Of a stretch of 64,000 bases of DNA, positions 1 to 10,966 are shown one piece after another. The notes beneath the pieces were generated by a model. It had not been told where the DNA came from. It searched no databases and saw only the letters and a list, made by a program, of their open reading frames with translations. The first letter of the stretch is position 1, and each line of letters begins with the position of its first letter. Location of the stretch: NCBI GenBank assembly GCA_963576565.1, contig OY755038.1, forward strand, positions 63,653,622 through 63,717,621. The letters are read 5' to 3'. The DNA comes from Aspidapion aeneum (taxonomy: Eukaryota; Arthropoda; Insecta; Coleoptera; Brentidae). Position numbers and translations under genes: made by a program.

Positions 1-1561
1 CATTTACTTTTACTCCTTTGCTTTCGTTCTCTAATGCATTTTTTATGATTTCTTCTGAGTAAATATTGAAGAGCATTGGCGAAAGCACACATCCCTGTCT
101 AACCCCCCGTTTTATTTGTATTGCCGTGGATTGCTGATTGTCGATTTTGATAACTGCTTTTTGATTGAAATAGAGCCTTGAAATGATTCTGATGTCTTTG
201 TCATCCAAATTTTTCTCCTTCAGAATGTTGATAAGTTTTTCGTGTTGCACTTTATCAAAGGCTTTGTTATAGTCTATGAAGCACACGTACAGTGGTTGAT
301 TCATATCCATGCAGCGTTGGCCCAGTACATTCACTGCAAACAATGCTTCCCTCGTGCCAAGTCCGTCTCTAAAGCCGAATTGAGTTTCACTTATGTCTTG
401 TTCTAGTTTTCTGTACGTTCTGTGATGAATAATTTTAAGAAAAGTTTTCAGAGTGTGGCTCATAAGACTGATTGTACGATAATCGGTGCACTGTCTAGCG
501 TTAGGTTTCTTTGGAAGAGTAACAAATGTTGAGACAAGCCATTCTTCAGGTATATGCCCCGAATCATACACCGCGTTAAACAAGTCAACCAGAATGTCAA
601 TGTGTTCTTCTTCAATGAGTTTAAGAATTTCACTTGGAATTTCATCGGACCCTGGGGCTCTAGCGTTTTTAAGATTTTTAAGAGTGTATAAAATTTCCTC
701 TTTAGTTATTTCTGGTCCACTGTTTTGAGGCGATTCTTCTTGATCATTTCTTTCATCATCGAACAAATCTTTAATATAATTTGTCCAAGTTCTTATTTTC
801 TCTTCTGTTTCTGTAATAATCTTCCCATCTTCATCTTTTAGAACAGAAATTTGCCTTCTTTTTTGACATCCAGTTAATTCCTTTACTTTCTTATGAACTC
901 CAAAGCTATCATGTTTTCTTTGCAATTCCTCTATCTCTTCACATTTTTTCTGAAAGTATTCCTCTTTTGCTTCTCTGACTTTGGCTCGAATTTCTCTTTG
1001 TATACTTTTGTATGCCTCGGTGTTGTTTTTAGCTATTCGTCTTTTTTCCATCAACTGAAGGATATTGGTAGTCATCCATTCATGCTTTGCCTCTGGATGT
1101 TTTATAAGGATCTCCTTACATGGCTCTAGTATCGCTCGTTTAATGTTGCGCCATTTTCCATTCACATCTTCTAAGTGTATGTCATTTTTACACTGTTTTA
1201 TGTTTTCATTAATTTTACTTTTCAGTTCTTGGTTTATGTCAGGGTTTTTCAAAAGAGATGTATTCAGTTGATTCGATTTGGGTTTATTTGGACATTTTTT
1301 CAGCTTTATTTTGACGTTAGCTATGAGGGGATTGTGATCTGAAGAGATATCAGCTCCTGGATATGTTTTAACCGATGTTATGCTGTTTCTGTATCGGTAA
1401 TTGATCAGAATATAGTCAATCTGGTTTCTAACGATGTTATCCTTTTTATCCTGGGGTGATTTCCATGTATAAAGACGGCGATTTGGTAGTCGAAAGAAGG
1501 TATTTGTTACCACTAGGTCGTTTTCTTGGCTGAACTCTAAGAGCCTATCTCCTCTTTCATT

Positions 1562-1571
<10 letters not shown>
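1..1571 (-). CDS. LINE endonuclease-reverse transcriptase, partial
   Basis: I translated the minus strand from about 1571 down to 1 and found one open frame of about 520 codons, with no stop and no frameshift. It reads as the second half of an APE-type endonuclease (SSDHNP near 1331-1345), a linker rich in K and E, and then a non-LTR reverse transcriptase. RT landmarks are FIDYNKAFD (about 254-280) and RGVRQGCVLSP (about 79-112). The catalytic (F/Y)ADD box would lie beyond the window edge. The upstream side runs straight into a (TA)n tract, so the N-terminal endonuclease half is missing and no start codon can be assigned. This would be the enzyme for target-primed reverse transcription of a LINE, probably RTE- or Jockey/CR1-like. 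I cannot fix the clade. The clean frame suggests a fairly young copy. Confidence 0.88.

Positions 1572-1636
<65 letters not shown>
1569..1636. repeat. (TA)n microsatellite
   Basis: About 34 uninterrupted TA units lie between the truncated LINE and the left inverted repeat of the recombinase element. TA-rich DNA may have been the insertion target of the neighbouring element. Confidence 0.95.
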
Positions 1637-1638
<2 letters not shown>

Positions 1639-1640
<2 letters not shown>

Positions 1641-1766
1641 AGTTTTTATACAAAAAGAACCTGAAAGGAAAATACAATCATTTGTAAAATCTTAATTACA
1701 ATCTAAACTGTTCGAGTAATTTAATATTGACATATGAGCCATGGGAACTTCGACGCTACCAACATT
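1639..1766 (+). repeat. Left terminal inverted repeat of the recombinase element
   Basis: It matches the reverse complement of 11297-11423 over about 127 bp with roughly nine mismatches, then the two sequences diverge abruptly after the shared GACGCTACCAAC. Confidence 0.9.
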
Positions 1767-1780
1767 TGGAAATAGTTATT

Positions 1781-1902
1781 TTCCTAACAAGTGTGGAAAG
1801 TGATGCTTTCCCGCACGCGACTGCAGTTGACCCGAACGACGCGGAGCGGAGTTCGGGCAAGCAGTCGAGGGTGGGAAAGACACTTTCCGCATGAGTTAGG
1901 AA
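1781..1902. repeat. 122-bp interrupted palindrome (subterminal)
   Basis: Nested complementary arms around a centre near 1841: TTCCTAAC/GTTAGGAA (1781-1788, 1895-1902), GGAAAGTG/CACTTTCC (1795-1802, 1881-1888), CTTTCCC/GGGAAAG (1806-1812, 1873-1879), CGACTGC/GCAGTCG (1818-1824, 1861-1867) and CCCGAAC/GTTCGGG (1831-1837, 1851-1857). It is GC-rich against AT-rich surroundings. It could be a recombinase binding or crossover site, but that is inference. A diverged half-copy occurs at 50356-50405. Confidence 0.88.
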
Positions 1903-1982
1903 CATTATTTTTTCTTCGACCGATGTTACAATACCACAAATTTACTTTTGAAAAAATATTTTATTTGAACATAAATAAAATA

Positions 1983-2782
1983 CTAATTATTATTATTGGT
2001 AATAGTGATATTGAAAACACAATTTGTTGCAGTTTGAAGATTATTCAGAATTGCCGGTGTAGTGGAGTTCGATGGTGGTAATTCTCGCATCTGGTGGCCG
2101 CTTGTAGAATCGAAAGTGCGCAAAGATGGCGTCTGGGTCTGCAGGACTCTTCCAGTGGACGTTGACGGCAGCAGTTGCAGGTCACTTACAGTTGACGATG
2201 ACGGTGCTGGCAACGATTGCAGGTCATAGGTAGATGAAAGAATCTTACTCGAGATGTTCTCTTTCTGTTTCTCGGAATCTTCCAAAACCCCTCAGCGACA
2301 GTAGTGGACTTCCACCCACCAAGGCGTTTTATGTTTGTTATGCCTTCACCTGAATCTGCTAGGAATGTTGCTGAAGAACGTCTGAAGCTATGGCCGGTAT
2401 AACGTTCTGGGTTAGGTAGGCGCAAATATGCAGCGATCTCTGATGGCATCTTTCCTAAAGTGTTCACTCCTACACACTGATTGGAACATTTTCCTTTTTT
2501 ATAATAAATGAAAAACCGGCAGTGCGGAGTAGTAGGAGGTCTCAAATTTGCGTACTTTCTATACAGCATCAAAAAAGATCCAATATTTATTTCTTCGGAT
2601 AAAACGAAGGATCTTGAGGAATGATTTTTTGTGTCGGAGATCTTAACAACGATCAGACTTCCTTTATCCTGTATGTCATCCAGAGTGATATTTAAAAGCT
2701 CCGCCCTGCGGAGAGCACCAGCCAAAGCAAAAATGGTACTCACTTTAATCATCAAATAAATCTCATCAGGAGCTAACATTGT
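1983..2782 (-). pseudogene. Crypton-like tyrosine recombinase, C-terminal catalytic half (broken)
   Basis: The minus strand encodes the catalytic domain of a tyrosine recombinase. The first catalytic Arg is in AGALRRAEL, followed by the HxxR box GHSFRR and then GGWKSTTVAEG, the motif just before the nucleophilic Tyr. At that point, about 2281-2287, the frame is lost by a single-base deletion. The reading resumes in another frame as EDSEKQKENISSK and a Ser/Thr-rich tail ending at the TAG at 1983-1985. The break falls on the codon expected to hold the nucleophile, so this copy cannot be catalytic as it stands. The N-terminal half lies about 7.5 kb away at 10241-10613, separated by the BEL/Pao insertion. 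Insects carry many relatives of this family. Some are transposons (Cryptons) and some may be domesticated. Confidence 0.85.
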
Positions 2783-3607
2783 TTCGTTCTCACTCAAATT
2801 AGTTTTATTTTTGAGTTACAATTTTATTTATTTTTGTTTTTACAATTTTTGGGAATTTTACTGCGCTGCGGCGCCTTTAAGAGTTTTTTTTTGTTTTTAT
2901 TTTTAATTAACTTTAATACTATTTACAGGGTTCAAACCCTTCTAAATTAAAATTAGTACTAAGATATACGTATTTACAATTATTTATATACAAATTACAA
3001 CTTACTATTACGTGTGCATAATGAAAAAATACTTGCAATACAAATTTCAATTTACGCGATGGTCTTGACACCCTTTGTTCCGTTCCTTCAAATGAAATAT
3101 TTTCCCACTTGACCCGCCTGTGTATTAAACATCCTTTTTACCTATATACGAAATGGATCAAGGTGAAATGCCGTCGACCTCTAAAAATCAGTATTCACAA
3201 ATCTGCGAAAGCGAACAGTTAATGCGTTCCTGTGATACTCGTACAAATATTTACGCCCCTTAAAGGCAATTTTTTACAAGCTCGCGAGCGGGCGTGATTA
3301 CAAGCTATATTACTAACTCTTTCCCTGTGAAAACCTCCGGAGTTGAAGTGAAGATCTACCACAAGACGTCGCCAAATTGGATTACCCTTGTAGCTCCTTT
3401 TTTGGTAAGTCAAGACCTCTTCATTTCGTCTTTTTTTACTTCATATTACTACAATAGAGATTTGGGTACAATTTGGACGCAACTTAGAAATACTGTGTTT
3501 ATATTTAACATCAAAACCAGTTTGGGTAGTCAGATTGATCTAGGTATTTTACAGTCCAGTTTGGGACTGATTTTCCCCTGATTTTCAATCTCAAGCAAGG
3601 ATTTTCA
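2780..3607 (+). repeat. 5' LTR of BEL/Pao 1
   Basis: It starts TGTTTCG and ends TTTTCA just before the primer binding site. The length of about 828 bp matches the 3' LTR. It contains only short fortuitous reading frames. Confidence 0.93.
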
Positions 3608-3625
3608 TGGTCCTTCGAGCCGGAT
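3608..3625 (+). promoter_or_regulatory. Primer binding site, tRNA-Tyr type
   Basis: TGGTCCTTCGAGCCGGAT directly follows the LTR. From memory, it is complementary to the last 18 nt of insect tRNA-Tyr including CCA. It would prime minus-strand DNA synthesis. Confidence 0.75.
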
Positions 3626-4070
3626 CAGTCTGGTTTTCCAACCCTTTCTGAGTTGCCCTTAATTTTCGCAAATCTTTATTTTTAATTTTTTTTGCGATTT
3701 TTTTCATTACGCACAAACTTACGTTACAATTACGATTATTAGATTAGGTTATTACGATACATGATTACTAATGCTTTACTAGTGGTAGGTTTTAAAAACC
3801 GCCCTCTTACAATTTAAAAACCCAAGTTTTTAAAAAATTTGCACCCATTAGGGGCCCCGTATTCGCATTCAAATTTACGTTTTTTGCGGTCTTTTTGCCT
3901 TCTTTAAGTTTGTTTCGAGCGCGATTCCTTATCAGTTTTAATTTTTTGTCGCCTCTCGGTCGAACGCTCGTTTTTCATACTTTTTACAATCGATATAAAA
4001 TAAATTTATTATTTACAATTATTTACTATAATTCTTTGTAAATATACAATTGTTTTTTAATTTTATTAAA
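3626..4070 (+). other. 5' untranslated leader of BEL/Pao 1
   Basis: AT-rich noncoding leader between the primer site and the gag start. It should hold the packaging signal, but I cannot identify one. Confidence 0.7.
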
Positions 4071-7000
4071 ATGCCTACAATTACAAGCGAACAAAAAAGA
4101 AAGCGTGCCTTAGCATTGCGAGGCGCCGTTTTAGACCAGTTAAAATTGATCGAGGATGCCGCCAAAAAGGCAGAATCAAATGCAGTGTATCTGAATCGTT
4201 TCAGAGTTGCTTTTCGGAGTCTTGAGAAGTTGCGTAAGAGTTTTGACGGTCATCAGAATACTTTGATCGCGCTTATTGCTTCCGAAAAAGAGGAACTTAA
4301 AATACAAAATGCCGTTGCGTACGATTTTTCAAACAGGCTCTTAGAGATTGAATCAATATTTTACACGCTAATTGAGGAACCCGAACAGAGCCAAAACTCT
4401 AACACTCAAGCGAATCAAACCGTTTTAAATGATACTACGGTCGTGCATTGCCACGAACACGAGCATCATTACAAGCCAAGGATGGATTTGCTTACTTTTT
4501 CGGGTGACCATCAAAAGTTTACTACTTTCATAGAGGTTTTCAATGCCTTAGTTCATACTAACAAATCTATGAGCCCCGTTGAAAAGTTTTCAACTTTACT
4601 TTCAGTTCTTTCCGGCACACCATACGCTTTGGTATCTCATTTGCCCTTGCAAAATGATAATTACGTCATCGCGTATCGAGCTTTGCTTGAAAGATACGAT
4701 AATAGACGATTGCGTGCAGTTTCGTATTGGAAAAAATTGGAAAATTTTCCGCCTATGACATACGAAAATGTACAAACTTTACGTTTATTAATGGATACTT
4801 TCCAAGAAAATTTACAAGCATTAATTACCATGGAATACGAGGTCGAAAAATGGGAATTTATTACTACAAATATGCTCTTAGACAGATTAGATCCTCATAC
4901 GAGGAAAGTTTTTGAGCATCAGCATGCCTCGACAGACATGTCTACTTACGATTCCGTTAAAGATTTTATTCTTAAACAATGTACAGCCTTAGAGACCGTT
5001 TCTCTAAGTGCAAAAATTTGCAATACAGAAAAATCTAAGATTTCTTTTACGAATAAAAATTACAATACAAGAGGTTCGCATGCTGCGCCTCAGCAGAATA
5101 AAAAATCTGCTTTTTTTACAAATACAAATCATACAATGGAGACTGCTACTTCCCACAATACAAATACCTTTAAGAGTTCTACAAATACTTGTTATTACTG
5201 CTCAGAAAGTCACGTGATCTACCGGTGTCCCAAATTTTTGGCCAAAAGTCCTTACGAAAGATCGCAGATTGTGAAAAGTCATAACGCGTGTACCAATTGT
5301 TTGGCCAATTTTCACATTCAAACCCAATGTACTTCTAAAAAACGTTGTTTTAAATGTGGTTTCCCCCACCACACTCACTTGCATTTTGAACGTACTCCTG
5401 CGGAGAGTGTCCCTGCTATTACCTACAATCCGAACCCGAGTTCGGAAAATTCTTCGCATTCGTCGTCTAATTCGACTGGAGTAGTTGAGAATCGGACAGT
5501 CAATGTTAACATGGCGTTACATGATCACGCGGTTTTACTAAGCACCATTAGATTTAAAGTACAGGATCAATTTGGTCTTTGGCAAGAGGGTCGCGGAGTC
5601 CTAGACTCTGGGGCGCAGGCGTCATTTATTACAAAAGATTTTGCTAAAAAATTAAATTTACCCCGTTTCAGTACTTCACTGACGTTGCAGGGTCTAGATG
5701 GTATGTGTACTTCTTCTAAAGCGGGAGTCCGTTGTACAATTTCTACTTTAGATGACGTTAGAAAATATAATTTAGAGGTCATCATCCTTGAAAAAATTTG
5801 CGATAAGATGCCTTTTTCTACCTTTTCATTAAAAGATTATCCTTACATTGCCAATTTAAAACTTGCAGACAAATACTGTTTTGAAAGTGGAAAAATCGAT
5901 GCTATTTTTGGAGCTGATTTTTTCCCATTGATCCTTGAAAACGGCCGAATTTCTAACGGTCCGGATCAGCCCGTTTGTCTAAACACTACTTTTGGATGGG
6001 TGGTAATGGGAAAAATTAATTTACCAAATTCGAGGCACCAAATTATAAATACTTTTTTTACTAAAATGAGCGATTCTAGTTACGAAAATACTCTCAAGTT
6101 ATTTTGGCAAACAGAGGAAGTACCAGAGGTAATTTTTAAAACTCCGGATCAAGAGTTTTGTGAAAATTTGTTCCTAAAAACTACCTCTAGACACCCGTCA
6201 GGAAAATACATAGTTGCGTTACCCTTTAAAATGACAGCCCCAGACTTTGGAAACACCCGAGATCTTGCGTTACGTAGATTTTATTCTTTAGAAAATCGAC
6301 TTTTACGAGATGAAAAATTACATACTACATATTCGGACGTGCTAAAAGAATATTTAGAACTCGGCCATATGAGACCGGTTCCCCCTCCTACTTATTTACA
6401 AATAAATAATTATTTTTACATAGCGCATCATGCGGTAATAAAAAATGATTCTACAACAACCCCCGTTCGAATTGTTTTCGATGCCTCGAGTTGCGTTTTT
6501 GGTAAACCCTCACTAAACTCGACCCTACACGCGGGTCCAAAATTACAAAAAGATTTGGTAGCCCTGCTGCTAAATTTTCGTTTTTACAAGTTTACATACA
6601 CATGTGACGTCAAACAAATGTTTCGTAACGTTTACGTCACCGCTGATCAGACTAGATATCAGCGTATTCTTTACAGATTTTCGCCGTCTCAACCTGTTAC
6701 AGATTACGAACTTCTTACTCTAACTTTCGGTGTTGCCAGTAGTCCCTATTTAGCAATTCGTACTATGTTGCAGCTAGCCGAAGATTACTCAGATTTGCCG
6801 CTCGCGTCAGCTATTGTAAAAAATGATTTTTATATTGATGATGGACTCTTTGGGGCTGACACCCTCGAAGACGCCATCTCGATGAGAAATCAGCTGATTG
6901 AGTTAATGCACAGAGGTGGCTTCGAATTGCGTGAATGGGCTGCTAACGACCCGAGATTACTTACAGATCTCCCGGAAGATCATATCCAGCTCAAGGATTT

Positions 7001-9380
7001 TTCTCTTGATTTTGAAAATAATACGATTTTAAAAATACTTGGCCTTAAATGGCACCCAGTAAAAGATTACTTTTTTTACTCCTTAAATTATACAGATGAA
7101 ATTTGCACTAAAAGATCAATTTTAAGCAATCTGGCGCGTACTTTCGATCCCATCGGCTTTCTAACTCCAATCACTTTTTTTGCAAAGTTACTTATACAGT
7201 ACTGTTGGAAAGCTAACTTACAGTGGGACGATACCCCTAATTCAGAAATAATTACAAAATGGGAAAGGTACAAAGCGGAATTTAATACCTTATCTAAAGT
7301 TTCGATCCCGCGCCCTATTGACTTAGCTAATATGACAAGCTGTCAGCTGATCGGTTTCTGTGACGGGTCCGAAAAAGGCTACTGTGCGGTTTGTTATTTA
7401 CGAATTACTTACAAAAACAATACGGTAAAAACTTATTTTATTACAGCCAAAAGCAAAGTGGCTCCAATCAAAGTTTTAAGTATTTGTAGAATCGAACTTT
7501 CCGGTGCAGTATTACTAGCAAAACTCCTCAGTTTTGTTGTGCAAAGTTACGAAAATAGATTAAAAATTGATCAAATTTATGCATTTTCAGACAGTACAGT
7601 CGCCCTTGCATGGATAAAAAGACCTTCGTATTCCTGGAAAACCTTTGTAGGGAACCGCGTTGCATACATTCACGAAAGAGTCCCTGCAGAAAACTGGGCA
7701 TATGTTCCTACTCATTTAAATGCATCCGATCCAGGGTCACGTGGTCTCTTTCCTAGCGAAATTACCAATTTTTCACTTTGGTGGAACGGCCCTGACTTTC
7801 TTTTACAAAATCCTAAAACTTGGAATTTTCTTTCCAATGATACTATTTCCTCTGAGTCAGAACTCCTAGTTCGTGACGAAGAACGAAAAATTAGTTTAAA
7901 AGTAACAGTTGATTTAACCTTCTTTGATCAATTCTATACAAAATATTCTACGTTATCAAAATTAATACGAATTTTGGCATACGTTTTACGTTTTTATCAA
8001 AATTTAATTTTTAAAACTAAAAGGGAACCTGTTTTTCTTTATCAAAACCTTACATTTTTTGAGCTAAGAAATGCTGAAATGTTTTTAGTCAAACACGCCC
8101 AACAAAGTTATTTTCAAAAAGAAATCTCCATGTTGGAAAATAATTTAATTTTGCCAAAATCTTTTCGAAAATTAAGTCCCTTTTTGGATACACAAGGTTT
8201 CTTACGCGTTGGCGGACGTTTAACGCATTCTACGTCCTTAAATTACAACCAAAAATTTCCGATTTTATTGCCAAGCAAGGCTTTGTTTACTACTTTACTT
8301 ATTGGGGAGATACATAAAATTCATCTTCATTCAGGTATACAAACCACACATTTTTTACTAGTTCAAAATTACTGGGTACTTTCTGCTAAGAAAATCATAC
8401 GAAAAGTGGTTTCTAATTGCAAGGTTTGCTGGAGGGTGGATCCGAAGCCTTATCAACCCTACATGGGTAACTTACCGAGATTTAGAGTTTCCCAACTTGG
8501 TGTTTTTAAACACGTGGGTGTTGACATGGCTGGACCAATCATGATCCGCGCAAGTCAGTTGCGTACTAGCAAACAATTAAAATCTTACATAGCTCTATTT
8601 GTTTGCTGTGTTACACGTTGTACACACATAGAGCTGATTTCCGATCTCACTTGTGATGGTTTCCTAGCGGGTTTTCGCCGTTTTATAGCCAGAAGAAGTA
8701 GATGTACTGAAGTGTACTCGGATAATGGAGGCAACTTCTTAGCTTCCGCTAAATACATTACAGAAATCTTTTCTTACGTTGCGGAAAAGGAGGCCATAAA
8801 ATGGCACTTTAATCCGCCAACTGCTAGCCACATGGGTGGCCTATGGGAAAGCAATATTAAATCTATGAAAACCCATTTAATTCGTGTTATCGGACAACAA
8901 GTCCTTACTTACGAGGAGCTATACACAGTCCTCACACAGGTAGAGGCTGTCCTCAATAGCCGCCCCCTTACTCCCATATCATCTGACGCGAATGACCTTA
9001 CAGCCTTAACCACAGGACACTTTCTTAATATGGAACCTCTTACTTGTCTTCCAGACCCTGATTTGGATGCAATTAAATTAAATCGATTGTCTCGTTGGCA
9101 ATTGCTTACAAAATTACATTACAATTTTTGGCGTCGTTTTAAAGACGAATATTTACATACTCTTACGCAACGTCACAAATGGAATACTCCAGACGGGCTC
9201 ATTCCGCAGGAAGGTACAATGGTAAAAAACGAAAATACTCCACCATTGGAGTGGGTTCTGGGGCGAATCACGGAGCTCATTTTAGGTACTGATGGTATCG
9301 CGCGCGTAGCCGTGGTTAAGACCACCAAAGGTATAAAACGACCACTAGTAAAGCTATGTCCTCTCCCTATGGAGAATTGA
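4071..9380 (+). CDS. gag-pol: BEL/Pao gag-pol polyprotein
   Basis: A single uninterrupted frame. I choose the second ATG, at 4071 (MPTITSEQ), over the one at 4050 because it opens the conserved charged N-terminus. Residue numbers here count from 4050. Order: Gag with a DUF1759-like region (about 145-340); CCHC knuckle CYYCSESHVIYRC at 381, with further Cys/His pairs to about 450; aspartic protease DSGA at 519; reverse transcriptase with an Asp at 853 and YIDD at 928-931; RNase H with first Asp near 1105; integrase with an H2C2 finger (HKIHLHSG ... CKVC) and D1492, D1558, E1600; C-terminal DUF5641-like segment near 1700. All catalytic residues I looked for are present. The product would form particles, copy the RNA to cDNA and integrate it. 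The stop lies 16 bp before the polypurine tract. Confidence 0.96.
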   Translation: MPTITSEQKRKRALALRGAVLDQLKLIEDAAKKAESNAVYLNRFRVAFRSLEKLRKSFDGHQNTLIALIASEKEELKIQNAVAYDFSNRLLEIESIFYTLIEEPEQSQNSNTQANQTVLNDTTVVHCHEHEHHYKPRMDLLTFSGDHQKFTTFIEVFNALVHTNKSMSPVEKFSTLLSVLSGTPYALVSHLPLQNDNYVIAYRALLERYDNRRLRAVSYWKKLENFPPMTYENVQTLRLLMDTFQENLQALITMEYEVEKWEFITTNMLLDRLDPHTRKVFEHQHASTDMSTYDSVKDFILKQCTALETVSLSAKICNTEKSKISFTNKNYNTRGSHAAPQQNKKSAFFTNTNHTMETATSHNTNTFKSSTNTCYYCSESHVIYRCPKFLAKSPYERSQIVKSHNACTNCLANFHIQTQCTSKKRCFKCGFPHHTHLHFERTPAESVPAITYNPNPSSENSSHSSSNSTGVVENRTVNVNMALHDHAVLLSTIRFKVQDQFGLWQEGRGVLDSGAQASFITKDFAKKLNLPRFSTSLTLQGLDGMCTSSKAGVRCTISTLDDVRKYNLEVIILEKICDKMPFSTFSLKDYPYIANLKLADKYCFESGKIDAIFGADFFPLILENGRISNGPDQPVCLNTTFGWVVMGKINLPNSRHQIINTFFTKMSDSSYENTLKLFWQTEEVPEVIFKTPDQEFCENLFLKTTSRHPSGKYIVALPFKMTAPDFGNTRDLALRRFYSLENRLLRDEKLHTTYSDVLKEYLELGHMRPVPPPTYLQINNYFYIAHHAVIKNDSTTTPVRIVFDASSCVFGKPSLNSTLHAGPKLQKDLVALLLNFRFYKFTYTCDVKQMFRNVYVTADQTRYQRILYRFSPSQPVTDYELLTLTFGVASSPYLAIRTMLQLAEDYSDLPLASAIVKNDFYIDDGLFGADTLEDAISMRNQLIELMHRGGFELREWAANDPRLLTDLPEDHIQLKDFSLDFENNTILKILGLKWHPVKDYFFYSLNYTDEICTKRSILSNLARTFDPIGFLTPITFFAKLLIQYCWKANLQWDDTPNSEIITKWERYKAEFNTLSKVSIPRPIDLANMTSCQLIGFCDGSEKGYCAVCYLRITYKNNTVKTYFITAKSKVAPIKVLSICRIELSGAVLLAKLLSFVVQSYENRLKIDQIYAFSDSTVALAWIKRPSYSWKTFVGNRVAYIHERVPAENWAYVPTHLNASDPGSRGLFPSEITNFSLWWNGPDFLLQNPKTWNFLSNDTISSESELLVRDEERKISLKVTVDLTFFDQFYTKYSTLSKLIRILAYVLRFYQNLIFKTKREPVFLYQNLTFFELRNAEMFLVKHAQQSYFQKEISMLENNLILPKSFRKLSPFLDTQGFLRVGGRLTHSTSLNYNQKFPILLPSKALFTTLLIGEIHKIHLHSGIQTTHFLLVQNYWVLSAKKIIRKVVSNCKVCWRVDPKPYQPYMGNLPRFRVSQLGVFKHVGVDMAGPIMIRASQLRTSKQLKSYIALFVCCVTRCTHIELISDLTCDGFLAGFRRFIARRSRCTEVYSDNGGNFLASAKYITEIFSYVAEKEAIKWHFNPPTASHMGGLWESNIKSMKTHLIRVIGQQVLTYEELYTVLTQVEAVLNSRPLTPISSDANDLTALTTGHFLNMEPLTCLPDPDLDAIKLNRLSRWQLLTKLHYNFWRRFKDEYLHTLTQRHKWNTPDGLIPQEGTMVKNENTPPLEWVLGRITELILGTDGIARVAVVKTTKGIKRPLVKLCPLPMEN

Positions 9381-9396
9381 TTCCGAAAATGCCTGG

Positions 9397-9414
9397 CATT
9401 TTCAGGGGTGGGAG
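9397..9414 (+). promoter_or_regulatory. Polypurine tract of BEL/Pao 1
   Basis: CAGGGGTGGGAG abuts the 3' LTR start TGTTTCG, the expected position of the plus-strand primer. Confidence 0.75.
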
Positions 9415-10242
9415 TGTTTCGTTCTCACTCAAATTAGTTTTATTTTTGAGTTACAATTTTATTTATTTTTGTTTTTACAATTTTTGGGAATTTTACTGCG
9501 CTGCGGCGCCTTTAAGAGTTTTTTTTTGTTTTTATTTTTAATTAACTTTAATACTATTTACAGGGTTCAAACCCTTCTAAATTAAAATTAGTACTAAGAT
9601 ATACGTATTTACAATTATTTATATACAAATTACAACTTACTATTACGTGTGCATAATGAAAAAATACTTGCAATACAAATTTCAATTTACGCGATGGTCT
9701 TGACACCCTTTGTTCCGTTCCTTCAAATGAAATATTTTCCCACTTGACCCGCCTGTGTATTAAACATCCTTTTTACCTATATACGAAATGGATCAAGGTG
9801 AAATGCCGTCGACCTCTAAAAATCAGTATTCACAAATCTGCGAAAGCGAACAGTTAATGCGTTCCTGTGATACTCGTACAAATATTTACGCCCCTTAAAG
9901 GCAATTTTTTACAAGCTCGCGAGCGGGCGTGATTACAAGCTATATTACTAACTCTTTCCCTGTGAAAACCTCCGGAGTTGAAGTGAAGATCTACCACAAG
10001 ACGTCGCCAAATTGGATTACCCTTGTAGCTCCTTTTTTGGTAAGTCAAGACCTCTTCATTTCGTCTTTTTTTACTTCATATTACTACAATAGAGATTTGG
10101 GTACAATTTGGACGCAACTTAGAAATACTGTGTTTATATTTAACATCAAAACCAGTTTGGGTAGTCAGATTGATCTAGGTATTTTACAGTCCAGTTTGGG
10201 ACTGATTTTCCCCTGATTTTCAATCTCAAGCAAGGATTTTTA
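9415..10242 (+). repeat. 3' LTR of BEL/Pao 1
   Basis: It matches 2780-3607 at a constant offset of 6,635 bp up to GGATTTT. The last two bases read TA where the 5' LTR has CA. Confidence 0.92.
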
Positions 10243-10613
10243 AACCGCGATATATCATCTTTGGTGAAAACTTGCTCCTTCTGTGCTCGAAAACCAACAT
10301 TTTTTTGTTTAAGAAACGATGTTAGCTTGTGGAATCTGCTTATGTCCAGATTTTGCTTAATTTTAACCAAGCTTTTCACCATGGAATAGCGTGACCATAA
10401 GGTATTCGATTTCAAGACCTTGCTCAGGTCTAGGAAGTATGCCAAGAAGACTTCTTCTTTGTAGATTCTCACCCCTTTCTCCTTACACCATGTCACGAAA
10501 TGATTGTACTGTTTTTCGTACCTTTGTCTCGATTTGGCAGGTAGCAGCTCACCATTCACATCTTCAGCAGCCTGCAAAATGCACTCCGGAAGTTCATCTT
10601 CGGAACAGTCCAT
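10241..10613 (-). pseudogene. Crypton-like tyrosine recombinase, N-terminal half
   Basis: The minus strand encodes MDCSEDELPECIL, then LPAKSRQRYEKQYNHFVTWC and on to FTKDDISRF. This is the acidic N-terminus and the helical core-binding (SAM-like) domain of the recombinase whose catalytic half is at 1983-2782. I choose the ATG at 10611-10613. An upstream GTG extends the frame to 10655 but is not a likely eukaryotic start. The reading then runs into the BEL/Pao 3' LTR, where coding meaning stops. The linker helix and the DNA-contacting N-terminal lobe look undamaged apart from the insertion. Confidence 0.82.
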
Positions 10614-10966
10614 TGAAAAATCAATTTTATTCAAAATAAAAGGCAGTTCTGTCACTTCAGAGACGCTCTTTGACTAGCTTTGACGTTTGAGTAACAATAA
10701 CATAACTAGGTTGCCATAGCAAACTGGACCAAGCACCTGTCACAGCTTGGCTTGATAGTTGTTGTATGACATGACTATACGGGGGGTATGCAGAAATATT
10801 TAAAAAAATCCATTATTCTGTTTTTTTTTAAATTGAATAAAAAACTTGAAATGAGCTATAATTCATCAGATTGCCTATCTGCTAAATTCCCTACACTGTA
10901 CCAAGTCGATAGTTACGACTTTTGAGGTATAAACCTATAGAATAACTCCAAAATTGGCATAGTTTT

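Larger units (their letters stand above)
2780..10242 (+). mobile_element. BEL/Pao LTR retrotransposon 1, full length
   Basis: A complete 7.46-kb element: 5' LTR, tRNA primer site, leader, one long gag-pol frame, polypurine tract and 3' LTR. The LTRs look identical wherever I compared them, and the antisense reading frames inside both are also identical, so insertion was recent. It sits in the tyrosine recombinase gene, between codons of the N- and C-terminal halves. The flanks AACAT and AAACC do not form a clean target duplication. There is no env-like frame after pol. Confidence 0.95.

Noticed and set aside
3219..3581. Protein genes in the LTR (64 and 95 codons, repeated at 9854-10216)
   Set aside because: They occur only because the two LTRs are identical, overlap each other on opposite strands and match no known protein.
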